A stretch of 64,000 nucleotides of DNA from Mesorhizobium sp. CA14 (GTDB taxonomy: Bacteria > Pseudomonadota > Alphaproteobacteria > Rhizobiales > Rhizobiaceae), in the NCBI RefSeq assembly GCF_020165195.1, contig NZ_JAIUHR010000002.1, forward strand, positions 248,001-312,000, written 5' to 3'. The position numbers were made by a program, and so were the translations under genes. Under the pieces are notes generated by a model, which was given only the letters and a program-made list of their open reading frames with translations, made no database searches and was not told where the DNA came from. Each line of letters begins with the position of its first letter. The first letter of the stretch is position 1. Shown here one piece after another: positions 45,855 through 54,755 of this stretch.

Positions 45855-46585
45855 CCTGTCTTCCCGTTCAAACCGATAAGAAGCTCGGCCTCGTCATCGA
45901 CCTCGACACTTGCGTCGGCTGCCAGGCTTGCGTCACCGCCTGCAAGGAGTGGAATACCGGCGGCCATATGGCGCCGCTGACCGACATCGACCCCTATGGC
46001 GGGCATGTCGATGGCGTCTGGTTCAACCGAGTGCATAGTTACGAGCACACGACGGAGCTGGGCGGCCGCACGGTGAATTTCCCGCGCTCCTGCCTGCATT
46101 GCGAGCAGCCGGCCTGCGTCACCGTCTGCCCGACCGGCGCCTCCTACAAGCGTGCCTCGGACGGCATCGTGCTGGTCGACGAGGATAAATGCATCGGCTG
46201 CAAGTTGTGCAGCTGGGCCTGTCCTTATGGCGCGCGCGAATTCGACACCGATGTCGGCGTGATGAAGAAATGCACGCTCTGCGTCGACCGAATCTACAAC
46301 GACAATCTGGCGGAAGACGATCGCGTGCCGGCCTGCGTTGCCGCCTGCCCGACCAGCGCCCGACATTTCGGCGATCTCGGCGATCCGGCTTCGGCGATCT
46401 CGCAGCTTGTAGAGGAGCGCGGCGGCGTCGCGCTGATGCCGGAGCTCGGCTATAAGCCGACCAACATATATTTGCCGCCGCGCGCCCGCAGCCAACGTGC
46501 GGCGAAGGTGGACGCGCCGGCGCTGGAGCCGATCGAGGCCGAGGGCGGCTTCCTCGGCTGGATCGATCGCATGCTTTCGAACTAG
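45851..46585 (+). CDS. 4Fe-4S electron-transfer subunit (SoeB/DmsB-like)
   Basis: A 244-residue cytoplasmic ferredoxin-like subunit. The four Cys groups typical of DmsB/NrfC proteins are present: CVGCQACVTACKEW near 22-36, CLHCEQPACVTVCP near 84-96, CIGCKLCSWACP near 115-127 and CTLCVDR...CVAACP near 140-165. They carry up to four 4Fe-4S clusters that pass electrons between the molybdenum subunit and the membrane. It starts within the stop of the large subunit and is followed by the anchor gene after six bases. Confidence 0.92.
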   Translation: MTCLPVQTDKKLGLVIDLDTCVGCQACVTACKEWNTGGHMAPLTDIDPYGGHVDGVWFNRVHSYEHTTELGGRTVNFPRSCLHCEQPACVTVCPTGASYKRASDGIVLVDEDKCIGCKLCSWACPYGAREFDTDVGVMKKCTLCVDRIYNDNLAEDDRVPACVAACPTSARHFGDLGDPASAISQLVEERGGVALMPELGYKPTNIYLPPRARSQRAAKVDAPALEPIEAEGGFLGWIDRMLSN

Positions 46586-46591
46586 CCGATC

Positions 46592-47530
46592 ATGCATCCC
46601 GCTTTCTCGGTCGTCTTCTTCACCACCGCCACCGGGGCCGGCTACGGGCTGCTGGCGCTGCTCGGTCTGCTCGGCGGGTTTGGATTCATTCCCGCCGATT
46701 TCTGGCTTGGCCTTGTCGGCATGGCCCTGGCGCTCGGCCTGATCGCGGCCGGGCTGTTGTCGTCCACGGGCCATCTCGGCCGCCCTGAACGAGCCTGGCG
46801 CGCTTTCTCGCAGTGGCGCAGCTCGTGGCTGTCGCGCGAAGGCGTGGCCTCGGTGGCCACCTTCCTTCCGGCTGCCTTGTTCGGCATCGGCTGGGTGTTT
46901 CTCGGCAAGAGCGGCGGATGGGTGGCGGCCGCCGGACTGCTGGCGGCGGCAGGCGCCGTGATCACCGTCACCACAACAGGCATGATCTACGCGTCGCTGA
47001 AGCCGATCGCGCAATGGCACAGCCGCTATACTTTGCCGGCTTATCTCATCTTCGCAGGCATGACCGGAAGCGTTCTCGCCAACGCGTTGCTCCAAGGGTT
47101 TAGGCAAGGTTCGACGGCGATGCTTATCTGGGCTCTGCTTGCCACGCTCGCCGGCTGGGGCTGGAAGCTTGCGACCTGGCGCTACAATGACCGGCTGGAA
47201 ATCCCGACGACCGCCAACACGGCGACGGGCCTCGCCGGAGGCACCGTGCGGTCGATCGAGTGGCCTCACACCGAAGAGAACTACCTGCTGAAGGAAATGG
47301 GCTTTCGCATCGCACGCGAGCATAGCGCCAAGCTGCGGCGGATCACGCAGGCGCTGGCATTCGCCGTGCCAGCCATCCTGCTGGCGATCGTGTACTTCCT
47401 GCCATGGCCCTTAAGCGCAATTGCATCCATGCTTGCAGCCGTCGCGCAACTCGCCGGCATGCTGGTCGAGCGCTGGCTGTTCTTCGCCGAGGCGAAGCAC
47501 ACGGTCACCCTCTATTATGGCAGGGAGTAA
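46592..47530 (+). CDS. DmsC-family membrane anchor subunit (SoeC-like)
   Basis: A 312-residue inner-membrane protein with about eight hydrophobic helices, starting with FSVVFFTTATGAGYGLLALLGLL. It is the DmsC/SoeC type that holds the quinone site. A hydrophilic stretch near 200-240 (TANTATGL..VRSIEWPHTEEN) faces the cytoplasm. The order large subunit-Fe/S-anchor matches Soe/Dms/Psr operons. Its 3' end is three bases from that of converging pdeM. Confidence 0.88.
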   Translation: MHPAFSVVFFTTATGAGYGLLALLGLLGGFGFIPADFWLGLVGMALALGLIAAGLLSSTGHLGRPERAWRAFSQWRSSWLSREGVASVATFLPAALFGIGWVFLGKSGGWVAAAGLLAAAGAVITVTTTGMIYASLKPIAQWHSRYTLPAYLIFAGMTGSVLANALLQGFRQGSTAMLIWALLATLAGWGWKLATWRYNDRLEIPTTANTATGLAGGTVRSIEWPHTEENYLLKEMGFRIAREHSAKLRRITQALAFAVPAILLAIVYFLPWPLSAIASMLAAVAQLAGMLVERWLFFAEAKHTVTLYYGRE

Positions 47531-47533
47531 GCT

Positions 47534-48250
47534 TCAGCCCGGCCTGAGCATCGAGCCGGAAATGGCAAAAATGCGCTCGGCGCCGAGCATATAAGCCACC
47601 AGCGTTTCCAGCCGGAACAGGCCGGCATAGGCGCGGTCGAGAACGTTGAGCGAGCCGGTATAGGCGCCGAAGGCCGGCATGATCATGCGGCCGCCGTCGC
47701 CGACGAAACAGCGCCGCCGGACCGAGCGCCCGCGCTGGACAATGCGCGCGCAAGGATGGAGATGGCCTGCGATCTCGCCTTCGACGCGCAGCTTCGACGG
47801 CTCATGGCGGAAGAGCAGCGAGCCGATGGCAAGTTCCTTGACCGTCTCGCCAGGCAGGTCGGCTGGCGCTTCAGGATCATGGTTGCCGGCGACCCAGAAC
47901 CAATCGCGGCCGGCCATCATCGCTTCCAGGCGCTCGCGGAAGCTCTGATGCATGCGCCCGGCGCCGCCGCCGTCGTGGAAGGAGTCGCCCAGGCTGAGGA
48001 CGATCCGCGGCTGGTAGTCGGCGATGACCGCCTGAAGCCGCAGCAAGGTGGCGCCGGTGTCGTAAGGTGGGATCAGCGTGCCGCGCCGGGCGAAGGACGA
48101 GCCCTTTTCGAGATGCAGATCGGAGACGGCAAGCAGTCGCAGGTCGGGGAAATAGAGAACGCCGCGCCGGTCACAGACCGCGCGTTCGCCGGCGATGCCG
48201 ACAAGGTCGGCCTCGGCGATCAGCGTTGCGCGCGACAAAGAAAAATTCAT
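47534..48250 (-). CDS. pdeM: Ligase-associated DNA damage endonuclease PdeM
   Basis: A 238-residue calcineurin-like metallophosphoesterase. Metal-binding motifs are VSDLHLEKGSS near residue 43, SLGDSFHD near 86, the GNHDPEAP block near 122 and GHLHPC near 162. In many bacteria it belongs to a set with a DEXH helicase, an ATP-dependent DNA ligase and an exonuclease. Here it follows the helicase by 19 bases, but ligase and exonuclease are not present nearby. Confidence 0.9.
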   Translation of the reverse strand: MNFSLSRATLIAEADLVGIAGERAVCDRRGVLYFPDLRLLAVSDLHLEKGSSFARRGTLIPPYDTGATLLRLQAVIADYQPRIVLSLGDSFHDGGGAGRMHQSFRERLEAMMAGRDWFWVAGNHDPEAPADLPGETVKELAIGSLLFRHEPSKLRVEGEIAGHLHPCARIVQRGRSVRRRCFVGDGGRMIMPAFGAYTGSLNVLDRAYAGLFRLETLVAYMLGAERIFAISGSMLRPG

Positions 48251-48269
48251 CCCCTCTCGGCTCTTTCTT

Positions 48270-50807
48270 TCAGTCCGCCATCTCCGGCCCCATGGCCTCT
48301 TCGACGAGGGTAGCGGCGTCCATCAGCAGCGTTTCGTCCGCCTCGCCATTCACCGGCATCTTGCCGATTTCAAGCATGATCGGCACGGCCAACGGCGATA
48401 TCTGCTCAAGGTTCTTATGCATGATTCGACCGCGGATGCGCGAGAGCATCTCGGCAAGTCTGCTGACATCGAGCAACCCGGTCGCGGCATCCGTACGGGT
48501 GGCCTGCAGCAGAATATGGTCGGGTTCATGGCTGCGCAGCACGTCATAGATCAGGTCTGTCGACACAGTGACCTGGCGGCCGCTTTTCTCCTTGCCGGGA
48601 TGGCGCTTTTCGATCAGTCCGGAAATCAGCGCGCAGTTGCGGAAGGTGCGCTTCAGCAACCAGCTGTCGGCAAACCAGGCTTCGAGATCATCGCCCAGCA
48701 TGTCCTGATCGAACAGCGTGGCCAGCGACGGTTTTCTGTTCTTGAACATCCAGCCCATATCGGCCAGCGACCAGATGGCCAGCGCATAATCTGTGGCGAC
48801 GAAGCCGACCGGCTTGGCGCCCGCCCGGTCCAGCCGTCGCGTGAGCAGCATGCCGAGCGTCTGATGCGCAAGCCTGCCCTCGAAGGGATAGGCGACGAGG
48901 TAATACCGGTTGCCGCGTGGGAAAGTCTCGATCAACAGGTCGTCGCGTTTCGGCAGGACGGACTTGTCCGCCTGAAACCGCAGCCAATCCGCCACCTGCT
49001 CGGGCAGTTTCTTCCAGCGTTGCGGGTCGTCGAGCATGGCTCGTACCTGCTCGGCGAGGTAGGTCGAAAGCGGGAATTTGCCGCCGCCATAATACGGCAC
49101 CTTCGCATCGCTGCCGGGCGCGTTCGAGACGAAACACTCGTTCTCGCGAATGCCTTCGAAACGCAAGATCTTGCCGGCGAACATGAAGGTGTCGCCATGG
49201 GTCAAAGTCTCCAGAAACGCTTCCTCGATCTTTCCCAGCACCCTGCCGCCTCGCGAGGCTGCCCCCCTGCTGCCGGCCTGGACGTAACGCACATTGAGCG
49301 CCGGCACTTCGATGATGGTGCCGACATTGAGCCTGTATTGCTGGGCGACGGCCGGATTTGAAACCCGCCATAAGCCTTCCTTCGTCTGCCGGATGCGGGC
49401 ATAGCGCTCGTAGTTTCTCAGCGCGTAGCCGCCGGTGGCGACGAAGTCGATGACCCGGTCGAATGTCGGCCTGTCCAGGCCGGCGTAAGGTGCGGCCGTC
49501 CTTACCTCATCGAAGAGCACATCGGCATGAAACGGCGCGCCGCAGGCGCAGCCCAGCAAGTGTTGGGCCAAGACGTCCAGCCCGCCATTGACCAGCGGCG
49601 GCGTGTCCTGCGCACCAAGATAATTGGCGTCGAGCGCGGCGCGACATTCGAGCACCTCGAAGCGATTCGCTGGGATCAGGATCGCTTTCGACGGCTCGTC
49701 CATGCGGTGGTTGGCGCGGCCGATGCGCTGCGCGAGCCGGCTGGCGCCTTTCGGTGCGCCGACATGCACCACCAGATCGACATCGCCCCAGTCGATGCCG
49801 AGATCGAGCGTCGAGGTGGCGACGATAGCGCGCAACGCGTTTTCGCCCATGGCCTTCTCGACGCGGCGGCGCTGCGCGACATCAAGCGACCCATGATGAA
49901 GCGCGATCGGCAGCGTGTCTTCATTGACGCGCCATAGTTCCTGGAACAGCAACTCAGCCTGGCTGCGTGTGTTGACGAACAGCAGCGTGGTCTTGTGCCG
50001 CTTGATCTCGCTGTAGATCTCAGGCGTGGCGTAGCGGGCGGAGTGCCCGGCCCAGGGCACCCGCTCTTCGGAGTCGAGGATCGATATCTCGGGCTTGGCG
50101 CCGCCTGTGACGACGATGAGCTCGGACATGGCACCGGGAGACGCCTGACTGACCAGCCAGCGCCGCAACTCGTCGGGCTCGGCCACCGTGGCCGACAGGC
50201 CTATGGTCTGCAACCCAGGGACAAAAGCGCGCAACCGCGCCAGGCCGAGCGCGAGCAGATGTCCGCGCTTTGAGGTGACCAATGAATGCAATTCGTCGAG
50301 CACGACATAGCGCAGGTCCTCGAAGAAGCGCCTGGCGCCGTTTGAGGCTATCAGCAGCGCGAGTTGCTCAGGCGTGGTCAGCAATATGTCGGGCGGCGCC
50401 AGTTTCTGCCGCTGGCGCTTGTGCGAAGGCGTGTCGCCGGTGCGCGTCTCGATGGTGACAGGCAAGCCAATCTCCTCGACCGGCTTGCCGAGATTGCGCT
50501 CGATGTCGACGGCCAGCGCTTTCAGCGGCGAGATGTAGAGCGTGTGGATGCCGCGGCGGGCTTCGCCCGGCCTTCGCTTGGGGCGATTGGCCAACTCGGT
50601 CAGCGACGGCAGAAAGCCGGCCAGCGTCTTGCCGGCGCCGGTCGGCGCGATCAGCAGCACCGACTGGCCGCTTTGAGCGGTCGCCAGCAGCTCGAGCTGA
50701 TGGACGCGCGGCGACCAGCCCTTTTCGCCGAACCACCTGACGAATGGCTCAGGCAGCAGGACGGCGGCATTCTGTTCGGCAAGGCGCGGCTGCTCGGTCA
50801 CGCGCAA
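48270..50807 (-). CDS. Ligase-associated DEXH-box helicase
   Basis: An 845-residue superfamily 2 helicase of the Lhr-like, ligase-associated type. Walker A is in LIAPTGAGKTLAGFLPSL near residue 53, the DEXH box in VVLDELHSLV near 172, motif VI in QRIGRANHRMDEPSKA near 365, and a long C-terminal Lhr-core domain follows. It is predicted to act in DNA repair together with PdeM. The start used is TTG at 50807; a GTG lies two codons later. No ribosome site is clear for either, so the 5' end is uncertain. Confidence 0.88.
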   Translation of the reverse strand: MRVTEQPRLAEQNAAVLLPEPFVRWFGEKGWSPRVHQLELLATAQSGQSVLLIAPTGAGKTLAGFLPSLTELANRPKRRPGEARRGIHTLYISPLKALAVDIERNLGKPVEEIGLPVTIETRTGDTPSHKRQRQKLAPPDILLTTPEQLALLIASNGARRFFEDLRYVVLDELHSLVTSKRGHLLALGLARLRAFVPGLQTIGLSATVAEPDELRRWLVSQASPGAMSELIVVTGGAKPEISILDSEERVPWAGHSARYATPEIYSEIKRHKTTLLFVNTRSQAELLFQELWRVNEDTLPIALHHGSLDVAQRRRVEKAMGENALRAIVATSTLDLGIDWGDVDLVVHVGAPKGASRLAQRIGRANHRMDEPSKAILIPANRFEVLECRAALDANYLGAQDTPPLVNGGLDVLAQHLLGCACGAPFHADVLFDEVRTAAPYAGLDRPTFDRVIDFVATGGYALRNYERYARIRQTKEGLWRVSNPAVAQQYRLNVGTIIEVPALNVRYVQAGSRGAASRGGRVLGKIEEAFLETLTHGDTFMFAGKILRFEGIRENECFVSNAPGSDAKVPYYGGGKFPLSTYLAEQVRAMLDDPQRWKKLPEQVADWLRFQADKSVLPKRDDLLIETFPRGNRYYLVAYPFEGRLAHQTLGMLLTRRLDRAGAKPVGFVATDYALAIWSLADMGWMFKNRKPSLATLFDQDMLGDDLEAWFADSWLLKRTFRNCALISGLIEKRHPGKEKSGRQVTVSTDLIYDVLRSHEPDHILLQATRTDAATGLLDVSRLAEMLSRIRGRIMHKNLEQISPLAVPIMLEIGKMPVNGEADETLLMDAATLVEEAMGPEMAD

Positions 50808-50864
50808 GAGGTAGCGCGGCGGCAGGCAATCGCCAAGGAAAATCGGAACAAAAGGGGATCACTC

Positions 50865-51022
50865 TTCCCTTCTCCCCTTGCGGGAGAAGGTGGATCGGCG
50901 CGCAGCCCCGAGACGGATGAGGGGTGCTCCAGCTTGGCGCCAAGCTACCCCTCACCCGGATTGCCATCCGATTTGTGAAGGACAAATCGGGGCAATCCGA
51001 CCTCTCCCACAAGGCGAGAGGT
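50865..51022. repeat. Intergenic palindromic repeat, RIME-like
   Basis: Contains CTTCTCCCCTTGCGGGAGAA (hairpin), a perfect 16-base palindrome AGCTTGGCGCCAAGCT (50931-50946), and a long hairpin whose arms include GATTGCC/GGCAATC and CCGATTTGT/ACAAATCGG (50958-50999). The flanks TTCTCCCC and CCTCATCC-type blocks resemble 10436-10612. It lies between two leftward genes. Confidence 0.75.
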
Positions 51023-51029
51023 AAAGGCG

Positions 51030-51890
51030 CTACGGTCTCCTGAACCCCGTCGGGCCGCCATAGAGATAGCCGATGCGCTCGACCGCCTCCTTCAGCCCCT
51101 CGCGCGAGACCAGCATGGTGTGGCCGTTGGCGTGGATCATGTCTCTTTCGTCGGTCATGATGGCGACATGGCCTTTCCAGAAGACGAGGTCGCCGCGCCG
51201 GAGACCTGAATAGTCCGGACCCGGCTCCAACGGCGTGCCGATCGACGCCGCCTGCATGTCGGTGTCGCGCAGGACATCCTTGCCCGTCATGCGCATTGCC
51301 AACTGCACGAGGCCGGAACAGTCGATGCCGAAGCCCGAGACCCCGCCCCAAAGGTAAGGCGTGCCGAGGAAGCTCTCGGCGACCGTGACGTAGTCCTCCG
51401 CCAGCTCGGCGATCGGCCGCAAATGGCGGTCGATGATCGCCTGGCCGGAGGGGAGCAGCGCATAACGGGTGCCGCGCGTTTCGGCCGAGCCGGTCACCGT
51501 CACTGTCGAGCCCATCGACAGCTGCCCATTGATCGGAAAACGCAGATCCGGTCCGGGATAGAGGAAAGTGCGCGGCACGGAAACGATATGCGTGGGCGCA
51601 CGCTCGCGCGCGCCAATCAGATTGTCGGCCACATAGCCGACATAGCCGTCGCGCTCTGCCTGCACCCAGGCCCAGCCTTCCGCGTCCTCGTAGACGAGCA
51701 CATCGTCGCCGAATAGCGCCTGCGTGTTGACGCCCGCATCAGGGCGCGGCGCCTTGCGCAGGTCGGCGACAGCGGCCGTGATCCGCGCCGGGCGGCCGGC
51801 GACGAAGCGGTCGGCGGCGACCTCGCCCCTCAGCCTCGCATCGGCAAGGTCGGAGCGGAAAGCATGAAGTCGGGCATCCCTGGCGGTCAA
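51030..51890 (-). CDS. C40 (NlpC/P60) cell-wall peptidase
   Basis: A 286-residue peptidoglycan endopeptidase. An N-terminal SH3-like part (about 30-150) leads to the NlpC/P60 catalytic domain: FLGTPYLWGGVSGFGIDCSG near 175-194 (Cys nucleophile), and the His in WKGHVAIMTD near 240, with MIHANGH following. No signal peptide is seen. A TTG at 51890 is used; the N-terminal sequence it gives agrees with related proteins. It is 49 bases after the MarR gene, on the same strand. Confidence 0.88.
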   Translation of the reverse strand: MTARDARLHAFRSDLADARLRGEVAADRFVAGRPARITAAVADLRKAPRPDAGVNTQALFGDDVLVYEDAEGWAWVQAERDGYVGYVADNLIGARERAPTHIVSVPRTFLYPGPDLRFPINGQLSMGSTVTVTGSAETRGTRYALLPSGQAIIDRHLRPIAELAEDYVTVAESFLGTPYLWGGVSGFGIDCSGLVQLAMRMTGKDVLRDTDMQAASIGTPLEPGPDYSGLRRGDLVFWKGHVAIMTDERDMIHANGHTMLVSREGLKEAVERIGYLYGGPTGFRRP

Positions 51891-51939
51891 ATCGATAATC
51901 CAGTCAAATCAGCAATGAACTCAGATAGGGGCAATGAGG

Positions 51940-52290
51940 TCAGATGGGCAGCTCGTGCGCCCTGGCAACGATACCATCGCCGAAGCGCTCGACAAAGAGC
52001 GCGCCTTCCACCGTACGCCGGATCAGCACGTTGCGCTTGTCGAGCTCGTCGCGATGGCGCGAGACCAGCTTCAGCGCGCCCATCGTGTCCAGCGCTCGGG
52101 TGATGACCGGCTTGGTGACGTTGAGTCTGGCGGCCAGCCCGCGCACCGTATGGGGCGGCGGATCGAGATAGATGGTGAACAGGATCGCCGTCTGGCGCAT
52201 GGTGAGATCGGGCTCACCGTCGCGCACTTGGGCCAGCATCACCTGCTGCCACAATCGCAAGGCCTGGCTCGGGCGCATTGAGATCGACAT
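51940..52290 (-). CDS. MarR-family winged-helix regulator
   Basis: A 116-residue regulator, a little short for MarR (usually 135-150). It has the winged helix (about 45-95): TVRGLAARLNVTKPVITRAL, then DTMGALKLVSRHRDELDKRN. It sits between an M17 peptidase and a C40 peptidase gene on the same strand. Its targets and ligand are unknown. Confidence 0.85.
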   Translation of the reverse strand: MSISMRPSQALRLWQQVMLAQVRDGEPDLTMRQTAILFTIYLDPPPHTVRGLAARLNVTKPVITRALDTMGALKLVSRHRDELDKRNVLIRRTVEGALFVERFGDGIVARAHELPI

Positions 52291-52346
52291 CGCCCAAGCA
52301 TGCCGGCAAATTGTTTCGGTTCCGTTTCAGTGGCAGCATTTTGCCG

Positions 52347-53714
52347 CTACGCTCCGAAACGCTCGGCGATTACCCGCTCCAGCGCGCGAATGCCCTGCGC
52401 TTCGCCGCCGGTCAGGCCGTAAGGGCGATCGGCCGGGTTCCAGGCGAAGATGTCGAAATGCGCCCAACGGTGAGTCTTCTCGACGAAGCGCTTGAGGAAA
52501 AGCGCAGCGGTGATCGATCCGGCAAAACCGTCCGTGGTGACGTTGCTGATGTCGGCAACCTTCGAGGAAAGCTTTGCGTCGTAGGGACGCCATAGCGGCA
52601 TTCGCCACAGCGGATCCTCGACCGCAACGGACGCGGCTGCAAGGTCGGCGGCAAGCGTCTCGTCGGCGGTGTAGAAAGGCGGCAGATCCGGCCCCAGCGC
52701 GACGCGGGCAGCCCCGGTCAGTGTCGCCATGTCGACCAGCAAAGCGGGCTGCTCCTCGTCTGCCAGCGCCAGCGCGTCGGCCAGGATCAGCCTGCCTTCG
52801 GCGTCCGTGTTGCCGATCTCGACCGTGATGCCCTTGCGGCTCCTGAGCACGTCGCCGGGCCGGAAGGCGTTGCCGGCGATCGAATTCTCGACGGCGGGGA
52901 TCAGCACACGCAGCCGGACATTCAATTTCGCCGCCATGATCATGGAGGCGAGACCCAACACATTGGCGGCGCCGCCCATATCCTTCTTCATCAAAAGCAT
53001 GCCGGAGGACGGCTTGATGTCGAGGCCGCCGGTGTCGAAGCAGACGCCCTTGCCGACCAGCGTCACCTTCGGCGCATCGCCCGATCCCCAGATTATGTCG
53101 ATCAGCCGGGGCGCGCCGGTGGAGGCACGGCCGACGGCGTGGATCATCGGGAAGTTCCGCGCCAGGAGATCGTCGCCATGGATTACGGAGATATCGGCGC
53201 CATGAGCGGCCGCCAGTTTCCGGGCGGCTTCTTCCAGTTCGAGCGGCCCGAGGTCGCTGGTCGGCGTGTTGACGAGGTCGCGTGTCAGGAACACGCTGTC
53301 GGCGACACGGCGGACATGCGCGGCGTCGGCGCCCTCCGGAAGCGCAAAGCGCAAGCCCTTGCCGGGCTTCTTGCCATAGCGGGTGAAGACATAGGCCCCG
53401 AGGACCAGCGCGAGTGCGGCGAGATCGGGCTGTGCGGGGCCTGACGCGAAATGCCAGTCGCCTTCCGGCAACGACCTTGCGAGCGCGCCGAGCGCAAGAA
53501 CGCTTTCGCCGTCGCCTGTGCCAAACAGCGCGCCGGCAAGGCTGCCGCCCTCGCCCGGCAGGACCAGCGTGCGCCCTGCCTCGCCGGAAAAACCGTTGGC
53601 CCTGGCCCAGGCGACGGCAGACGGCGGCAGCGCCGCAGCTTCAAGGGCGTCCTTTGCCACCAGATAGACAGGCAAGGCGGCTTCCGGCTTCTGCTCAACG
53701 AGTTCGACAGGCAT
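52347..53714 (-). CDS. M17 leucyl aminopeptidase-family protein
   Basis: A 455-residue metalloaminopeptidase. The two-metal site is carried by LVGKGVCFDTGGLDIKPS near 195-213 (Lys, Asp), MKKDMGGAANVLG near 218-230 (Asp, Gly-Ala-Ala) and NTDAEGRLILADAL (about 278-291). The N-terminal domain is short compared with E. coli PepA (503). It removes N-terminal residues from peptides. GGAG precedes the ATG. It may be co-transcribed with the MarR and C40 genes. Confidence 0.93.
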   Translation of the reverse strand: MPVELVEQKPEAALPVYLVAKDALEAAALPPSAVAWARANGFSGEAGRTLVLPGEGGSLAGALFGTGDGESVLALGALARSLPEGDWHFASGPAQPDLAALALVLGAYVFTRYGKKPGKGLRFALPEGADAAHVRRVADSVFLTRDLVNTPTSDLGPLELEEAARKLAAAHGADISVIHGDDLLARNFPMIHAVGRASTGAPRLIDIIWGSGDAPKVTLVGKGVCFDTGGLDIKPSSGMLLMKKDMGGAANVLGLASMIMAAKLNVRLRVLIPAVENSIAGNAFRPGDVLRSRKGITVEIGNTDAEGRLILADALALADEEQPALLVDMATLTGAARVALGPDLPPFYTADETLAADLAAASVAVEDPLWRMPLWRPYDAKLSSKVADISNVTTDGFAGSITAALFLKRFVEKTHRWAHFDIFAWNPADRPYGLTGGEAQGIRALERVIAERFGA

Positions 53715-53752
53715 GTGATGATCTCCGGCCGAACAGTTCGAGTCGGCGCTTC

Positions 53753-53774
53753 TTAACGGTCCGTTAGGGTTAAC
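53753..53774. promoter_or_regulatory. CtrA-like site before tadD
   Basis: TTAA at 53753-53756 and TTAG at 53764-53767 are separated by seven bases, and TTAAC follows at 53770. This resembles the CtrA consensus TTAA-N7-TTAA with one mismatch. It lies about 70-85 bases before tadD. Confidence 0.45.
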
Positions 53775-53839
53775 AGAATATTTCTGCGGGAGGGAAGACG
53801 GTCAGCCAATGGCCGCACAGGAATGGAGACCGGACGCCG

Positions 53840-54667
53840 ATGCCGACCGAAGCGTTGAACCTTACAGCCAAGCGTCTGATCACCACGGTCTTCATGGCGG
53901 CGCTGGCGGCCAGCGTGGCCGGTTGCGGCAGCACCAGCAAGTTCACCACCGGCTCCATCTCCCGCTCCGACAGCAGGCCGCTGGAAACGATGTCGTCCAG
54001 CGAATTGCGCACCGCCACGTCCAGGCTCGGCCAATCCTATGCCCGCAATCCGAACGACAAGCGCATCGCGATGAATTTCGCGGCGGCGCTGCAGATGGAC
54101 GGCGATGCCGATCAGTCGCTGGCGGTGATGCGCAAGCTGGCGATCGCCTATCCCAAGGATCGCGAGGTGCTTGCGGCCTATGGCAAGGCGCTTGCGGCCA
54201 ACGGCCAGTTCGAGCCGGCCCTCGATGCCGTGCGGCGCGCGCAGACGCCAGAATATCCGGACTGGAAGCTGGTGTCGGCGGAAGCCGCCATTCTCGATCA
54301 GATGGGACAGAAGGACGAAGCGCGGCAGGACTATCGCAAGGCGCTGGAACTGAAGCCGAACGAGCCTTCGGTGCTGTCCAATCTCGGCATGTCCTACGTG
54401 CTCGAGGGCGACTTGCGCACGGCAGAAACCTATATGCGCTCCGCCGCGCAGCAGCCCGGCGCCGACAGCAGGGTGCGGCAGAATCTCGCGCTGGTCGTAG
54501 GCCTGCAGGGCCGTTTCGACGAGGCAGAGAAGATCGCTTCGCAGGAGCTGTCGCCCGAGCAAGCGCAGGCCAACGTCGCCTATCTGCGCCAGATGCTTGC
54601 CCAGCAGAACGCCTGGAGCCAGCTGAAGGATCAGGACAAGGGCAAGGCGAAGGTCGCCACGAACTGA
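53840..54667 (+). CDS. tadD: Tad pilus assembly lipoprotein TadD
   Basis: A 275-residue lipoprotein with a signal peptide and lipobox VAGC (Cys near residue 29). Four or so TPR repeats follow (about 60-240), for example AIAYPKDREVLAAYGKALAA and ALELKPNEPSVLSNLGMSYV. TadD proteins help outer-membrane assembly of Tad pili. It is the only gene of the locus on the plus strand and converges with tadC across a terminator. GGAG lies about ten bases before the ATG. Confidence 0.9.
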   Translation: MPTEALNLTAKRLITTVFMAALAASVAGCGSTSKFTTGSISRSDSRPLETMSSSELRTATSRLGQSYARNPNDKRIAMNFAAALQMDGDADQSLAVMRKLAIAYPKDREVLAAYGKALAANGQFEPALDAVRRAQTPEYPDWKLVSAEAAILDQMGQKDEARQDYRKALELKPNEPSVLSNLGMSYVLEGDLRTAETYMRSAAQQPGADSRVRQNLALVVGLQGRFDEAEKIASQELSPEQAQANVAYLRQMLAQQNAWSQLKDQDKGKAKVATN

Positions 54668-54704
54668 CCCGCGGATGGCGCTAAGCCGATCGCCTCTGAA
54701 ATTG

Positions 54705-54735
54705 AAAAGCCGCACGGACCCCGCGCGGCTTTTTT
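54705..54735. terminator. Bidirectional terminator between tadD and tadC
   Basis: AAAAGCCGC (54705-54713) pairs with GCGGCTTTT (54725-54733) and has T-runs on both strands, so it can end tadD and tadC transcripts. Confidence 0.85.
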
Positions 54736-54755
54736 GATCGAAGGGAACGGCCCGC

